Assembly (NCBI GenBank): GCA_944392655.1
Contig: CALXXL010000003.1
Coordinates: 124,001-188,000 of the forward strand
Reading direction: 5' to 3'
DNA length: 64,000 bases
From: an uncultured Victivallaceae bacterium
GTDB lineage: Bacteria > Verrucomicrobiota > Lentisphaeria > Victivallales > Victivallaceae
The notes below the pieces were generated by a model. That model made no database searches. It was not told where the DNA came from and was given only the letters and a program-made list of their open reading frames with translations. The number at the start of each line of letters is the position of its first letter. The stretch's first letter is position 1. The translations under genes and the position numbers were made by a program. Positions 1 through 9,605 of this stretch are shown here, in pieces.

Positions 1-327
1 AGCGTAAAGGTTGTAAGCACCGGCACCTCTGCTGGAGAAAACCATGGTGGTGTAGTTGAACAGATCATGCATGAAATCGAACTTGTTGGTAAAGCTCAGG
101 ATATGCCTGAAATGGTTGAAGTGGATGTAACGGATCTTGATCTTGGTCAGAGCATCATGGTCAAAGACGTTAAGCTGCCGGCCGGAGTAAGCTCGAAGAA
201 CGATCCTGAAGCGGTAATCTTCCATGTAGTTCATGCTGATGAAGAGATTGAAGTTGCAGCTCCTGCAGAAGGTGGAGAATCCGCCGAACCTCAGGTTCTG
301 ACTGAACGCAAGCGTGATGAAGAGTAA
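1..327 (+). CDS. rplY: 50S ribosomal protein L25 (Ctc/TL5 form), 3' part
   Basis: The frame is open from the first base, so the gene starts outside the window. What remains is the C-terminal beta domain of the long CTC/TL5 form of L25, which binds 5S rRNA through its missing N-terminal domain. Visible markers are VEVDVTDLDLGQSI and VKDVKLPAGV, typical of this domain. The protein ends in an acidic, low-complexity tail. It lies 20 bases upstream of pth, the usual rplY-pth pairing, so the two are probably one operon. Confidence 0.9.
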   Translation, partial: SVKVVSTGTSAGENHGGVVEQIMHEIELVGKAQDMPEMVEVDVTDLDLGQSIMVKDVKLPAGVSSKNDPEAVIFHVVHADEEIEVAAPAEGGESAEPQVLTERKRDEE

Positions 328-347
328 AATTTTCTGACATTTGAATT

Positions 348-1010
348 ATGGAACATGCCCGCAGTCAAATATCGCTGATCGTCGGTCTGGGGAATCCTGG
401 CTTGGAGTATGCGTTTACCCGTCACAACATGGGTTTCATGACGGTGGGCAGGCTGTTGAATAAACTGAATAACGGGTTTGAATCGTATTCCCGTTATAAC
501 AGTGAGATATTCAGTGGCCGTTACCGTGGTCGCCGTTTACTGTTGCAGTTGCCGCAAACATACATGAACTGCAGTGGTGAAGCGGTCCGGAGATTGATGG
601 CGGTGGAGGAGCTGCTGCCGGAGAATTTGCTGGTTGTCTATGATGACCTGGACATACCGTTTGGCCGCTTGCGGTTAAGGGCAGGCGGTTCTAGTGGTGG
701 GCACCGTGGGATGGAGTCGATAATAAGCGAGCTTGGCTCGGAATCGTTCATTCGTCTGCGTGTAGGGATAGGCCATCCTGGTAAGGGTGGAGTATCTGAT
801 TATGTTTTGTCCGGCTTTGCTGAAGAAGAGCGTGAAAAGCTGGAAAAGGTAACGGACATGGCGGCTGAAGCGGTAAAGAGTGTATTACTGCGTGGTTTAT
901 CTGCGGCGATGAATCAGTACAACAAATGGAATTTTGATGAAGAAATGAAAAAAGAGCAGGCACAGGATGTAGAGTTCAAAGAATCCGGGTCTGCCGCAAA
1001 GAACAGTTAG
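348..1010 (+). CDS. pth: peptidyl-tRNA hydrolase
   Basis: Cytoplasmic esterase that releases tRNA from peptidyl-tRNA dropped by stalled ribosomes. The 220-residue product begins with the family signature VGLGNPGLEY followed by RHNMG; Asn16 and His26 are the expected active-site residues, and VYDDLDIPFG follows near residue 100. In the usual GGHNG loop this protein reads GGHRG, so the Asn that contacts substrate in the E. coli enzyme is Arg. The C-terminal tail is long and charged. It sits between rplY and rpsF. Confidence 0.95.
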   Translation: MEHARSQISLIVGLGNPGLEYAFTRHNMGFMTVGRLLNKLNNGFESYSRYNSEIFSGRYRGRRLLLQLPQTYMNCSGEAVRRLMAVEELLPENLLVVYDDLDIPFGRLRLRAGGSSGGHRGMESIISELGSESFIRLRVGIGHPGKGGVSDYVLSGFAEEEREKLEKVTDMAAEAVKSVLLRGLSAAMNQYNKWNFDEEMKKEQAQDVEFKESGSAAKNS

Positions 1011-1029
1011 TTGTTCGGAGGAAATTATT

Positions 1030-1395
1030 TTGAAAAAATATGAATCAATTTTTATTCTGGACATCCGCAAAGTAGAGGATGAAGGAGTAGCGTTTACCAA
1101 CGAAATCACATCTTATATTGAATCGTTGGGTGGTAAGATGGTATCGGTAGAAGCGATGGGACGTCTTCAGTTCTCGTATGAGATCAAGAAGCGTAAAGCC
1201 GGCATCTATTACGACTATGTATTTGAGCTTGATGAAGCCAAGGTGATTGAGCTGAAGCAGAAATACCGTCTGGATGAGCGTGTATTGCGCAACATGGTAT
1301 TGGTGTACGACCGTCCGGAAAAGATCAGTGGCAAGGTCAAAGATCTTAAGGACATAGCACCGCAGGCGCAGGAAACTGCTGACAAAGCTGAATAA
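1030..1395 (+). CDS. rpsF: 30S ribosomal protein S6
   Basis: Small-subunit protein that pairs with S18 on the central domain of 16S rRNA. MKKYESIFIL is the family's usual N-terminus, which fixes the start at a TTG codon. A GGAGG Shine-Dalgarno at 1017-1021 lies 8 bases upstream and supports it. The 121-residue length includes an Ala/Glu-rich tail after the globular domain. It opens the rpsF-ssb-rpsR-rplI cluster. Confidence 0.95.
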   Translation: MKKYESIFILDIRKVEDEGVAFTNEITSYIESLGGKMVSVEAMGRLQFSYEIKKRKAGIYYDYVFELDEAKVIELKQKYRLDERVLRNMVLVYDRPEKISGKVKDLKDIAPQAQETADKAE

Positions 1396-1453
1396 CATTC
1401 ATAATTCGGGCTTAATGTATCAAAGAGAGTAAACGAAAAAGGGGGATGGAGCA

Positions 1454-1978
1454 ATGGCGGCATCATTCAACAAAGTATTGCTTATGGGCAATCTGACCCG
1501 CAATCCCGAGTTGCGCCAGATTCCTGGCGGCTCTTCGGTATGTGAATTTGGTTTAGCGATCAACCGTCGTTACAGTGTAAATGGCAATGACCGTGAAGAG
1601 ACCACATTTGTTGACATAATAGTATGGGGTCGTACGGCGGAAAGCTGCAGTCGTTTTCTCCAGAAGGGTTCTTCTGTATTTGTGGAAGGGCGTCTTCAGT
1701 TGGATCAATGGGAAGATCAGGCAGGAGGCAAGCGCAGTCGTCTTAGAGTGGTAGCAGAGAATGTTCAATTCATTGGTTCCCGCCGTGAAAATGGAGGGAT
1801 GGAAGGGGAATACTCTGGTAACTACCAGCAGAATTCCGGCTATCGTCAGGGTGATGGCTATCAGCAACGTCAGGCTGGCCCGGGCGGATACGTACCACGT
1901 GGGGGTAACAGCAATCCTCCGATACCGGATGAAGCGTTCAATGTTGGGGACGATGTAGAGGACGACATTCCGTTTTAA
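1454..1978 (+). CDS. ssb: single-stranded DNA-binding protein
   Basis: Tetrameric OB-fold protein that coats single-stranded DNA during replication and repair. The N-terminal ~110 residues hold the OB fold (KVLLMGNLTRNPELR, then TTFVDIIVWGR). A Gly/Gln/Asn/Tyr-rich flexible linker follows. The protein ends in the acidic tip EDDIPF used to recruit partner proteins. It lies between rpsF and rpsR, its standard place. Confidence 0.96.
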   Translation: MAASFNKVLLMGNLTRNPELRQIPGGSSVCEFGLAINRRYSVNGNDREETTFVDIIVWGRTAESCSRFLQKGSSVFVEGRLQLDQWEDQAGGKRSRLRVVAENVQFIGSRRENGGMEGEYSGNYQQNSGYRQGDGYQQRQAGPGGYVPRGGNSNPPIPDEAFNVGDDVEDDIPF

Positions 1979-2045
1979 GCCCGTATCAAGCACTTATAAA
2001 CAAGTAACAAAACGCATAAGTTAAAAAATATAGAAAGGTGATTTT

Positions 2046-2273
2046 ATGCAGAAAAAGACATCCCGCCGGAGACAGGCGCCGAAACCGAAAATTTGCCGGT
2101 TTTGCGAAGGTCAGGTAAACTACATTGACTTCAAAGACGCTGAAACTCTGCGCAAATTCCAGACAGAAAAGGGGAAAATCCTTCCCCGTCGTATTACCGG
2201 CACATGCCTCAACCACCAGAAGATGCTGGCCAGCGCGATCAAGCGTGCCCGGATCATCGCCTTGGTCTACTGA
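2046..2273 (+). CDS. rpsR: 30S ribosomal protein S18
   Basis: A 75-residue primary partner of S6 on the 30S platform. It is recognised by KPKICRFCEG near the N-terminus and LPRRITGTC followed by a basic helix. The CxxC pair plus a third Cys suggests the zinc-binding form of the protein. The Shine-Dalgarno is AGAAAGGTG, 6 bases before the ATG. Confidence 0.96.
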   Translation: MQKKTSRRRQAPKPKICRFCEGQVNYIDFKDAETLRKFQTEKGKILPRRITGTCLNHQKMLASAIKRARIIALVY

Positions 2274-2293
2274 TTTGATGGGAGGGAATAATA

Positions 2294-2749
2294 ATGGCAC
2301 ATGTAAAATTGGTATTGCTTGAAGACGTGGAACATGTTGGTCTGGCAGGCGACGAAGTATCGGTAGCGCCCGGTTATGCCCGTAACTATCTGATTCCCCG
2401 TGGATTGGCGATGAAATCGACTCCTGCCACTGCGCGAATCCTTGAAGCCCGTAAAGCTAAGATTGAGCAGCAGCGTGCGGCGGAACTTGCTGCGGCGCGT
2501 GAACTTGCCGGCAAGCTGGCGGAACTCACATTGTCGTTTGCGATGCAGGCCTCTGATGACGATCAGCTGTTTGGTTCGGTATCTGCGCGTGCGATTTCCG
2601 ACAAGCTGAAAGCTGACTTTGGCATGGACATTGACCACACCAAGATCAAGCTGGAAGACAACATCAAGGCGCTTGGCACCTATGTTGTTGACGTAAAACT
2701 TCATTCAGAAGTAGTAGCGCAGCTCTCTATCGTAGTGGTGCGTTCATAA
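2294..2749 (+). CDS. rplI: 50S ribosomal protein L9
   Basis: Two-domain 23S rRNA-binding protein at the base of the L1 stalk. The N-terminal domain shows VAPGYARNYLIPRGLA at residues 27-42, then a long Ala/Glu/Arg helix and the C-terminal alpha/beta domain. The length of 151 is typical. A GGGAGGGA Shine-Dalgarno precedes it, and its stop is followed after one base by dnaB, so translation is probably coupled. Confidence 0.96.
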   Translation: MAHVKLVLLEDVEHVGLAGDEVSVAPGYARNYLIPRGLAMKSTPATARILEARKAKIEQQRAAELAAARELAGKLAELTLSFAMQASDDDQLFGSVSARAISDKLKADFGMDIDHTKIKLEDNIKALGTYVVDVKLHSEVVAQLSIVVVRS

Positions 2750-2750
2750 T

Positions 2751-4184
2751 ATGGCCATGATGCCGGACTCTGCAAACGGGAGCCGTGTGCGCGGTGAATC
2801 TGCGCTGACGGAGCGTCCTCAGCCTCACAATCTTGAGGCTGAGCGTTCCGTACTGTCGGCGATGTTGCGAGATCCGGATATCAATGTGGATGTAGTGATC
2901 GAGCATCTCGGGGAAAATCCTGAGATGTTCTATTCACATATTCACCGTGAAATATTTGAAGCGATTTTGACGCTGAAGCGTGAGCGTACGATTGCGTGTG
3001 ATCTGGTAGGGGTTGCGCATCAGCTGCAATTAAAGGGATCGCTGGAGAAGATAGGTGGAGACGCCTATTTGGCGGAGCTGTACTCTTATGTAGCGACGTC
3101 GGTAAATCTGGAATCGTGGTGTACGCTTCTCAGGGACAATTTTGCGTTGCGTAAGATGATCGGGGTCTGTACTGAAGCGCTGATCAAGTGTTACGATGCT
3201 GATTGTGCGCCGAATCAGGTAGTTGATCAGATTGAAAAGAGTGTATTTGACGTCCGCAACTCGACCGAGCGTTCACAGATGGTGCACATCAAACAGAGCC
3301 TGTTTGATGAATTCCGCAACATTCAGGCGATCATCAACAAAGAGATCAACCCGGGGATCCTTACGGGGTATCACAAGCTGGACGAGCTTACTGGCGGGTT
3401 AAAGCCTGGGGAAATGTTTGTACTTGCGGCGCGTCCTTCGATAGGCAAGACGGCGATGGCGCTGAATATCATCCGCAATATCACATTATGCAAAGAGCGC
3501 TACCGGGTGCTGTTTTTCTCGCTGGAAATGAGTGCTGGGCAGATTACGCGCCGCCTGATTTGTACGGAGGCCAACGTTCCGGAGTCGACATTCACACAGA
3601 ATTTTAACAACAGTGACATGACAAAGCTCACAGGAGCGGTTACAGTATTAAAAGAGGCTAATCTTTTCATTGACCCGACTCCGGCGTTGAGTATTGGAGC
3701 GTTGCAGGCGCGGGCGCGCCGGATGAAGATGCTGGAAAACATTGATTTGGTAGTAATCGACTATCTTCAGCTGATGAAAGCCGGGGCGCGGGCAGAGTCG
3801 CGTCAAACAGAGGTAGCGGAGATTTCGAGTGGAATCAAACAGTTGGCGAAAGACCTCAACATACCGGTTTTAGTGCTGGCGCAGTTGAACCGTGATGTGG
3901 AAAAGGGAGCGAATCCGAATGCCCTGCCCAAGCTGAGTCATCTGCGTGAATCCGGGGCGATAGAGCAGGATGCAGACGTAGTGACCTTTCTGCATCGTGA
4001 CCGTGACAGTTCGAAAGACCTGACGCCGGAGAAAGCGGCGATGGGAGTTGATGCCAAGCTGATAGTGGAAAAGAACCGTAATGGACAAACCGGTATTGTG
4101 AATTTGAAATTCTACCCGCGGCGTATGCTGTTCGGGGTGGAGGGTCACTATACGGCGGATGACCGTCCGGCGGATCTGGATTAA
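2751..4184 (+). CDS. dnaB: replicative DNA helicase DnaB
   Basis: Hexameric 5'-3' helicase that unwinds DNA at the replication fork. The N-terminal primase-interaction domain is seen at PHNLEAERSVLSAML. The RecA-like motor has Walker A ARPSIGKT at about 227-234 and Walker B LVVIDYLQLM, followed by KQLAKDLNIPVLVLAQLNR and SGAIEQDADVV. No intein interrupts it. Its start one base after rplI argues for coupling in the ribosomal protein operon, a common bacterial arrangement. Confidence 0.96.
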   Translation: MAMMPDSANGSRVRGESALTERPQPHNLEAERSVLSAMLRDPDINVDVVIEHLGENPEMFYSHIHREIFEAILTLKRERTIACDLVGVAHQLQLKGSLEKIGGDAYLAELYSYVATSVNLESWCTLLRDNFALRKMIGVCTEALIKCYDADCAPNQVVDQIEKSVFDVRNSTERSQMVHIKQSLFDEFRNIQAIINKEINPGILTGYHKLDELTGGLKPGEMFVLAARPSIGKTAMALNIIRNITLCKERYRVLFFSLEMSAGQITRRLICTEANVPESTFTQNFNNSDMTKLTGAVTVLKEANLFIDPTPALSIGALQARARRMKMLENIDLVVIDYLQLMKAGARAESRQTEVAEISSGIKQLAKDLNIPVLVLAQLNRDVEKGANPNALPKLSHLRESGAIEQDADVVTFLHRDRDSSKDLTPEKAAMGVDAKLIVEKNRNGQTGIVNLKFYPRRMLFGVEGHYTADDRPADLD

Positions 4185-4239
4185 ACCGGCCCTGCTTCCT
4201 GAAACGGGGCCTTAATATATAAAGTGTAGGAGCGCATTA

Positions 4240-6552
4240 ATGAAAAAGAGATACTTGCTGATTGCCGCCGGGGTAATGCTGTCGGCCGGGAGTCTGTTTG
4301 CCGAAGTAATTTCGGAATTAAAATTCGAGCAGTTCGGCGGCAATCCGGTAGCTGAGGAGCAGTTGCTGTTCCAGGTGCAGCAGCGTCCTGGTTCGGAGTT
4401 CAATCCGCAGATAACGGCGGAAGATGTCAAGCGGCTCTATAATACCGGCTTGGCGAACAATGTCAGTTACACGGTAAGCCGAAATGATGATGGTGGGCTG
4501 GTGCTTACGTTCAAAGTAAACCTGAAGCCGCTGGTGCGTTCGATAAAATTTGAAGGCAATGAAAAGTACACGGAGCGTGAGCTGCTGAATCTGCTTATGG
4601 AGGCGGATTTTTATGCGAACGAGCCGTTGAACGATGCGAAGCTGACAGCTAGTGCGAACAAGCTGCGTGAATTTTATTTTGGCGAAGGTTACTATCAGGC
4701 GACGGTGGTACCGGTTGTGCAGGCGGATGAAGATGGAGCGCTCAATGTAATATTCCGGATCAACGAACATCTGCGGGAAAAGCTGGACAAGGTATCTTTT
4801 GAGAACAACACGGTATTTTCGGACTGGACGCTGCGTTACAGTATTGCTAATCAGCCGTGGCCGGTAGTCAGCCGTCTGTTTGACATTGGTCTGTACAATG
4901 AAGCGGAACTGGAAGCGGATGAAGCGCGTCTGCGTGCGTTGTACTGGCAGAAGGGTTATCTGGACTTCAAGGTGGAAGAGATAAAAGCGGCTCCGCAGGC
5001 GGATGATCCTGAATATGTTGATCTTACATTTGTATTATTTGAAGGTAATCCGTATCAGTTCACCGGTTATAATTTCAAAGGGAACACCAAGTTTGATGCG
5101 GCAACGCTGGCGCCATTGATTGCGTTGAAAGAGGGAGAGGTATTCAACAGTGATCTTGAGAGTGCGTCGATTCAGAACATAATGGATTTCTACGGTACAT
5201 TCGGCTATGCGGATGTGGATGTCCAGGCGGTGCGCCGGGCGAACTTTGCGGACAACACGGTACAGGTTGACTTCGAAATTACCGAAGGGCGCAAATACCG
5301 GGTTGAAGAGATCAACATCACGGGCAACAAGATCACGAAAGAGAAGGTGATTCTGCGTGAGCTGGCGATAATGGAAGGCGATCCACTTGACACCAACCGT
5401 GTAGAGGTAAGCCGTCAGCGTCTTCTTGGCATGGGTTACTTCAACCGTGTGGATGCGACGATGCAGGCGGGAGAACGTGCTGATTCGCGCCGGGTGGTAT
5501 TTGATGTGGAAGAGAAGGATCCGTACACCTTCCGTATTGGCGGTGGTTTTTCGGATTCGGACAGTCTTGCCGGTATGGTAGAGTTCTCGAACAACAACTT
5601 TGACATAACCAATCCGGGCAATCTCTTCCGTGGCGGCGGCCAGCGTTTCCGGGTGCAGGCGATTGTGGGATTGGAGCGTTACAACTTCAATGTTGACTTC
5701 ACGGAGCCGTGGCTGTTTGACATACCGTTGCGTTTTGACCTTTCCGGATACGGCAACTATGTGGAATACGACCACTGGGATGAACAGCGTATCGGGGTAA
5801 AAACGTCGCTGACCAAACGGATACTGCAGAATATTGACGAATTCAACACTGCGACAGTTGGTTATAAATTTGAATATGTAGAGGTTGACAATGTCAGCCG
5901 GCACAGCAGTGAATACTTGCGCAGTCTGCAAACGCACGATCTGGTCAGCCAGTTCTCGCTGTTGCTGAACCGCGACACGCGGGACAATCTGCTTGAACCG
6001 ACAAGCGGCTATCAGGTAAGCGTGCTTGGTGCGGTATCACCGCGAATTGCGGGATCTTCGGAAGATTTTTACCGTACAGAAGCGCGTGGAAGCTACTACT
6101 ATTCATTCTGGGATAAAGCGATCATCTGGCATGTTGGTGCGCACATTGGGGTAGTAGACAACTTTGGCGGCGGCGAAGTGCCGTTGTATGAACGCTACTT
6201 CCTTGGTGGTGGTGAAACGTTGCGTGGTTTCCCGTACCGGAGGGTATCTCCGGTGGATGAAAACGGGGACAATGTCGGGGGCGCGTCGATGTTCCTGGCA
6301 ACGACGGAGATCAGCCATCCGATCTGGCGATTCATCCGCGGGGCGGTTTTCTGTGATGTGGGCAGTGTCTGGGAAAAATCCTACCGTTTCAATCCCGGGG
6401 ATCTGAATGTGGGTGTCGGTTACGGTCTGCGGATCAAGGTACCGGTGCTGAATGCGCCGATCAAATTGGATCTGGCCTATCCGGTGCTGAACAATCAGGA
6501 TGATCTGTCGAGCAAACTGCGTTTCCACTTCAACATGGGCTTCACGTGGTAA
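4240..6552 (+). CDS. bamA: outer membrane protein assembly factor BamA
   Basis: Core of the BAM complex that folds and inserts beta-barrel proteins into the outer membrane. A signal peptide (residues 1-21) ends in SLFA. Five POTRA-like repeats run to about residue 420, and a C-terminal 16-strand barrel starts with the glycine-rich RIGGGFSDSD region. The conserved barrel loop is LRGF in GGGETLRGFPYRR near residue 660. The protein ends in FNMGFTW, an aromatic C-terminal beta-signal. It starts a unit with the downstream lipoprotein. Confidence 0.95.
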   Translation: MKKRYLLIAAGVMLSAGSLFAEVISELKFEQFGGNPVAEEQLLFQVQQRPGSEFNPQITAEDVKRLYNTGLANNVSYTVSRNDDGGLVLTFKVNLKPLVRSIKFEGNEKYTERELLNLLMEADFYANEPLNDAKLTASANKLREFYFGEGYYQATVVPVVQADEDGALNVIFRINEHLREKLDKVSFENNTVFSDWTLRYSIANQPWPVVSRLFDIGLYNEAELEADEARLRALYWQKGYLDFKVEEIKAAPQADDPEYVDLTFVLFEGNPYQFTGYNFKGNTKFDAATLAPLIALKEGEVFNSDLESASIQNIMDFYGTFGYADVDVQAVRRANFADNTVQVDFEITEGRKYRVEEINITGNKITKEKVILRELAIMEGDPLDTNRVEVSRQRLLGMGYFNRVDATMQAGERADSRRVVFDVEEKDPYTFRIGGGFSDSDSLAGMVEFSNNNFDITNPGNLFRGGGQRFRVQAIVGLERYNFNVDFTEPWLFDIPLRFDLSGYGNYVEYDHWDEQRIGVKTSLTKRILQNIDEFNTATVGYKFEYVEVDNVSRHSSEYLRSLQTHDLVSQFSLLLNRDTRDNLLEPTSGYQVSVLGAVSPRIAGSSEDFYRTEARGSYYYSFWDKAIIWHVGAHIGVVDNFGGGEVPLYERYFLGGGETLRGFPYRRVSPVDENGDNVGGASMFLATTEISHPIWRFIRGAVFCDVGSVWEKSYRFNPGDLNVGVGYGLRIKVPVLNAPIKLDLAYPVLNNQDDLSSKLRFHFNMGFTW

Positions 6553-6557
6553 GAGCG

Positions 6558-8171
6558 ATGTTATTTAAAGCAGTACCTGGTTTTCTGCTGATACTCCTTC
6601 TGCTTGGTGGGTGTGCAACGAACGAGGTTGCCGAACTGGAGTACCTGGCGAACCGCGGTGATGCGGAGTCGCGCTATCGGCTGGGTGAGATGGCGGTCAC
6701 AACCGGCATAGACAATGGCCGGCTGGATTATAATAAAGGGCTGGAATACCTTAAACTGTCGAACACGCCTCAGGCGCGGCTGCTGTTGCGCGAGCTGTGG
6801 CTGACTGGAGTCTATCCTGATAGCGGCGAAGCGTGTCCGGAGTTGCGTGATACCGACATTGCGGCGGTAAAGATGGCATGGGAGAGTGAGCGTGATCCGG
6901 AGTCCGGCTATCTGCTGGGCTGTATAGAATTTGAATCCGGCCGCCGGGAAAATGCACTGGAGCTGTGGGAAGAGACAAAGAACCGCTTCTATTATCCTGC
7001 GAGCATCAAACTGGCTGAGCTTGGTTTAGCGGAGGCAAAAGACCAACATGAAGCCAATCCTCATATTCTTGCATTGCGCCGGGCATCCCGCTGGGGTTAT
7101 ATTTATGCTGATTACCTGCTGTACAGCTACTATGCTGAAACTGATCAAAAAACGGCGCAACATTACTTATCTCTGGCGGCGGAACGCGGCGAAGCGCACG
7201 CTCTGCTGGAACGCGGAAAAATAAATGATGATATATCAGAGATAGCCAAAGCGGCCGCCGCCGGTTTGCGTGAAGCGCAGTATGAACTGGCGAAAAGATT
7301 GCCGAATGATGATCTCACCCGGGAAGATTGGCTGCGCAAGGCGGTCAACCGCGGGGATAAAAATGCGGCGAAACTGCTGGCGGAATCGCTGGCGGAACGC
7401 GGCCGCTATGGTGAATCGCTGTTATTAAAGATCACGCTTACGGAAAATCCGGTTGAGCGGCTGTTCAGCGAACCGTCGGCAGTTCCGGCGTACTCGCTGG
7501 AAGAGCGTGCCTTATGGCTTCCGGCGTGTTATGTCTACCCGGCTGGAATCGACTGCAGTGAAGCACTGCGACTGAACCGCGGTGCCATATTTGAAGGAGG
7601 CGAAGAGTTCTACCGTGCTGGCTTCAATCCGGCTGGAAGTTATTGCAATCTGGACTGGTACTGGCTGTTAAAAGAGCGGCGGACTTCTTCGTGGCAGGAA
7701 ATTTTCTGGAATGGAATAGCAGAATACTCATCAGAACCGGGCTACTGGCTCTCTTACGCATTGGCGGCCTCGCTGGCCGGTCAGGGGGAGAGTGCGGTTT
7801 ACGGAGCCTGGAAACTGCGCAGTTTCGACGATGCGGTATTGCAGGATCTGGCGTTGCTGGTGGAGGTCAATGGTCTTCTGTTGCTTGGCATGGATGATGC
7901 AGCGTGGAATAAATTCGGCAATTATAAATTTCAAACTCCCGGGTTGCCGGAAAACATATTGGATTTAATTACTGTATTCATGCCGGAACTGCTTATCAAA
8001 GCTCCGGAAGATTACCGTGCATTGCTGCCGTCAAGCGCGCTGGCGGTGGAGATCGAGCCGCAAACGTTCTACGATGCGGCGCTGGGTCGTGCAGTCGATA
8101 CGGAAAATGTAATTTACACGGCACCGGTAACGCCGGTTGAACCTCCGCCGCCGCCACTGGTGCTGGAATGA
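6558..8171 (+). CDS. Sel1-repeat-like lipoprotein, function unknown
   Basis: A 537-residue secreted lipoprotein. The signal peptide ends in the lipobox LLGGC, so Cys is probably acylated at about residue 19. The region after it has TPR/Sel1-like helical repeats, seen in GDAESRYRLGEMA, ARLLLRELWL, AAAGLREAQYELAKRL and NRGDKNAAKLLAESLA. The C-terminus is proline-rich. An ATG at 6558 was preferred to a GTG at 6546 that overlaps bamA. Location directly after bamA suggests an envelope role, but no Bam subunit could be assigned. Confidence 0.7.
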   Translation: MLFKAVPGFLLILLLLGGCATNEVAELEYLANRGDAESRYRLGEMAVTTGIDNGRLDYNKGLEYLKLSNTPQARLLLRELWLTGVYPDSGEACPELRDTDIAAVKMAWESERDPESGYLLGCIEFESGRRENALELWEETKNRFYYPASIKLAELGLAEAKDQHEANPHILALRRASRWGYIYADYLLYSYYAETDQKTAQHYLSLAAERGEAHALLERGKINDDISEIAKAAAAGLREAQYELAKRLPNDDLTREDWLRKAVNRGDKNAAKLLAESLAERGRYGESLLLKITLTENPVERLFSEPSAVPAYSLEERALWLPACYVYPAGIDCSEALRLNRGAIFEGGEEFYRAGFNPAGSYCNLDWYWLLKERRTSSWQEIFWNGIAEYSSEPGYWLSYALAASLAGQGESAVYGAWKLRSFDDAVLQDLALLVEVNGLLLLGMDDAAWNKFGNYKFQTPGLPENILDLITVFMPELLIKAPEDYRALLPSSALAVEIEPQTFYDAALGRAVDTENVIYTAPVTPVEPPPPPLVLE

Positions 8172-8188
8172 TGCATAATGGAGGCACA

Positions 8189-8602
8189 ATGGATTATATA
8201 GAAAAGTTTGAAGAATTAATAAATGGATCTGACTGCTGTTTTATTTCTTATATAGATCAATTCAGTTATCCAGTAACCAAAGCTATGCTAATGCCACGGG
8301 AGCGAGATGGAGTAAAGACGATAATTTTTTCGACCAACACATCGTCTAACAAAGTCAAATCTTTCCGGAAAAATCCCAGAGCAAGCATATATTTTATGGA
8401 TCGCATTGGCTATCGTGGTCTCTGTTTATCCGGCCATATTGCTGTAGATGAAACGCCGGAAATGCGCAAGCGCATCTGGCGCAATGGGGACGAGCTTTAC
8501 TATAAATCAGGAATAATGGATCCAGATTACTGCGTTCTGATATTCACTGCGGAACGCGGAAGATACTACAGTAATTTTCAGTCGGTTGATTTTGATCTGT
8601 AA
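8189..8602 (+). CDS. pyridoxamine 5'-phosphate oxidase-like FMN-binding protein
   Basis: A 137-residue split-barrel protein of the PNPOx-like family (general stress protein 26 type), which usually binds FMN or F420. Visible features are SYIDQFSYPVTKAML, IIFSTNTSSNKVKSFRKNP (the segment that packs against the cofactor phosphate) and ASIYFMD. The start at 8189 is set by a GGAGG at 8180-8184; frame-compatible ATGs at 8168 and 8171 lack such a site. The substrate cannot be inferred. Confidence 0.75.
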   Translation: MDYIEKFEELINGSDCCFISYIDQFSYPVTKAMLMPRERDGVKTIIFSTNTSSNKVKSFRKNPRASIYFMDRIGYRGLCLSGHIAVDETPEMRKRIWRNGDELYYKSGIMDPDYCVLIFTAERGRYYSNFQSVDFDL

Positions 8603-8639
8603 CATTCTGACAACTCCTCAAAAACCTTGCTATTCTGGA

Positions 8640-9476
8640 ATGAAAAGATTTGTAGATTTCTGGCATAAAAACGCAGACCGTTTTGATGCGCTGTTTATGG
8701 ATATTGACGGCACCCTGATTTCCGGCCGTAACGCCCTGCCCGGGGCGGTGGAGCTGTTGACGGAACTCCGGGAAAGCGGAAAGCCCTTTCTTTTGCTGAC
8801 CAACGACTCGAACCACTCGCTGGAGGAGAAGAGTGCCATCATAAGACGTACCGGTTTGGATGTTTCGCCTGCGGAGATAATTTCGCCCGGCTCGGTATTA
8901 AAGCCTTGGGTGGAAGAGCATGGAGAAACTGGGAACCTCTATTATATTATGGGCGGACTCGGGAATCCCTGTTTTGCGCGGACTGCCGGACTGAGGACGA
9001 CGACGGATGCGGAGGAGTTGGACAACTGTGCCGGAGTGCTGGTTGGCGAGAACCGTTACGACTGGCAGTTTGTCTTTTACGCGGTGTTCAACTTTTTTCT
9101 GCGTCATCCGGAGAGGAGTTTAATTTCGCCGAGTCCGGACATCTGCTGGGCCGGCTGGCGCAAAGGCGGTTTCGGGATAGGAGCCGGAGGAGTGGCGGAA
9201 GCGCTGAAATTATGGCTGAAGGCGCAGGATGTTGAAATTCCGGTAATCTATTTTGGCAAACCCTATCCGACGCTGTTTGAATACGGCTTAAAGCATGTAA
9301 AAGTCTCCACTCCGGAACGGGTACTGATGCTGGGTGACTCATTGCGCGGCGACATTAAAGGAGCGAATAATGCGGGGTTGAAATCCGGCCTGATGCTCAC
9401 CGGTATCAGCACAATAGAATCTGCGGCCAAGGCGTCCGCCGCCGCATCTCCGGATTACATTTTTGATACGCTTTAA
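8640..9476 (+). CDS. HAD-superfamily hydrolase, class IIA (NagD-like)
   Basis: A 278-residue phosphatase-type enzyme. Motif I is DALFMDIDGTL with the nucleophile and acid Asp pair, motif II is FLLLTNDSN, the C2 cap is in the middle, and motifs III/IV are YFGKPYPTLF and MLGDSLRGDIKGANNAG. This order is typical of NagD/4-nitrophenylphosphatase-like enzymes. The substrate is unknown. ATG 8640 places motif I about 20 residues in. No clear operon partner. Confidence 0.85.
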   Translation: MKRFVDFWHKNADRFDALFMDIDGTLISGRNALPGAVELLTELRESGKPFLLLTNDSNHSLEEKSAIIRRTGLDVSPAEIISPGSVLKPWVEEHGETGNLYYIMGGLGNPCFARTAGLRTTTDAEELDNCAGVLVGENRYDWQFVFYAVFNFFLRHPERSLISPSPDICWAGWRKGGFGIGAGGVAEALKLWLKAQDVEIPVIYFGKPYPTLFEYGLKHVKVSTPERVLMLGDSLRGDIKGANNAGLKSGLMLTGISTIESAAKASAAASPDYIFDTL

Positions 9477-9605
9477 AACCCCATTCCGCCGGGCATTGTT
9501 CTCATAAAATTAATGGTGTAAACTGGTAAAAAATCCGCATTCAGTGTATATTATTATTTATCAAAAAAACAAATACAAACAGCGAAAAAGAGAGAGTATT
9601 CCATT

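Noticed and set aside
2751-4184. Origin of replication near dnaB/ssb
   Set aside because: This cluster is common away from oriC, and no DnaA-box cluster or dnaA/dnaN gene was seen.
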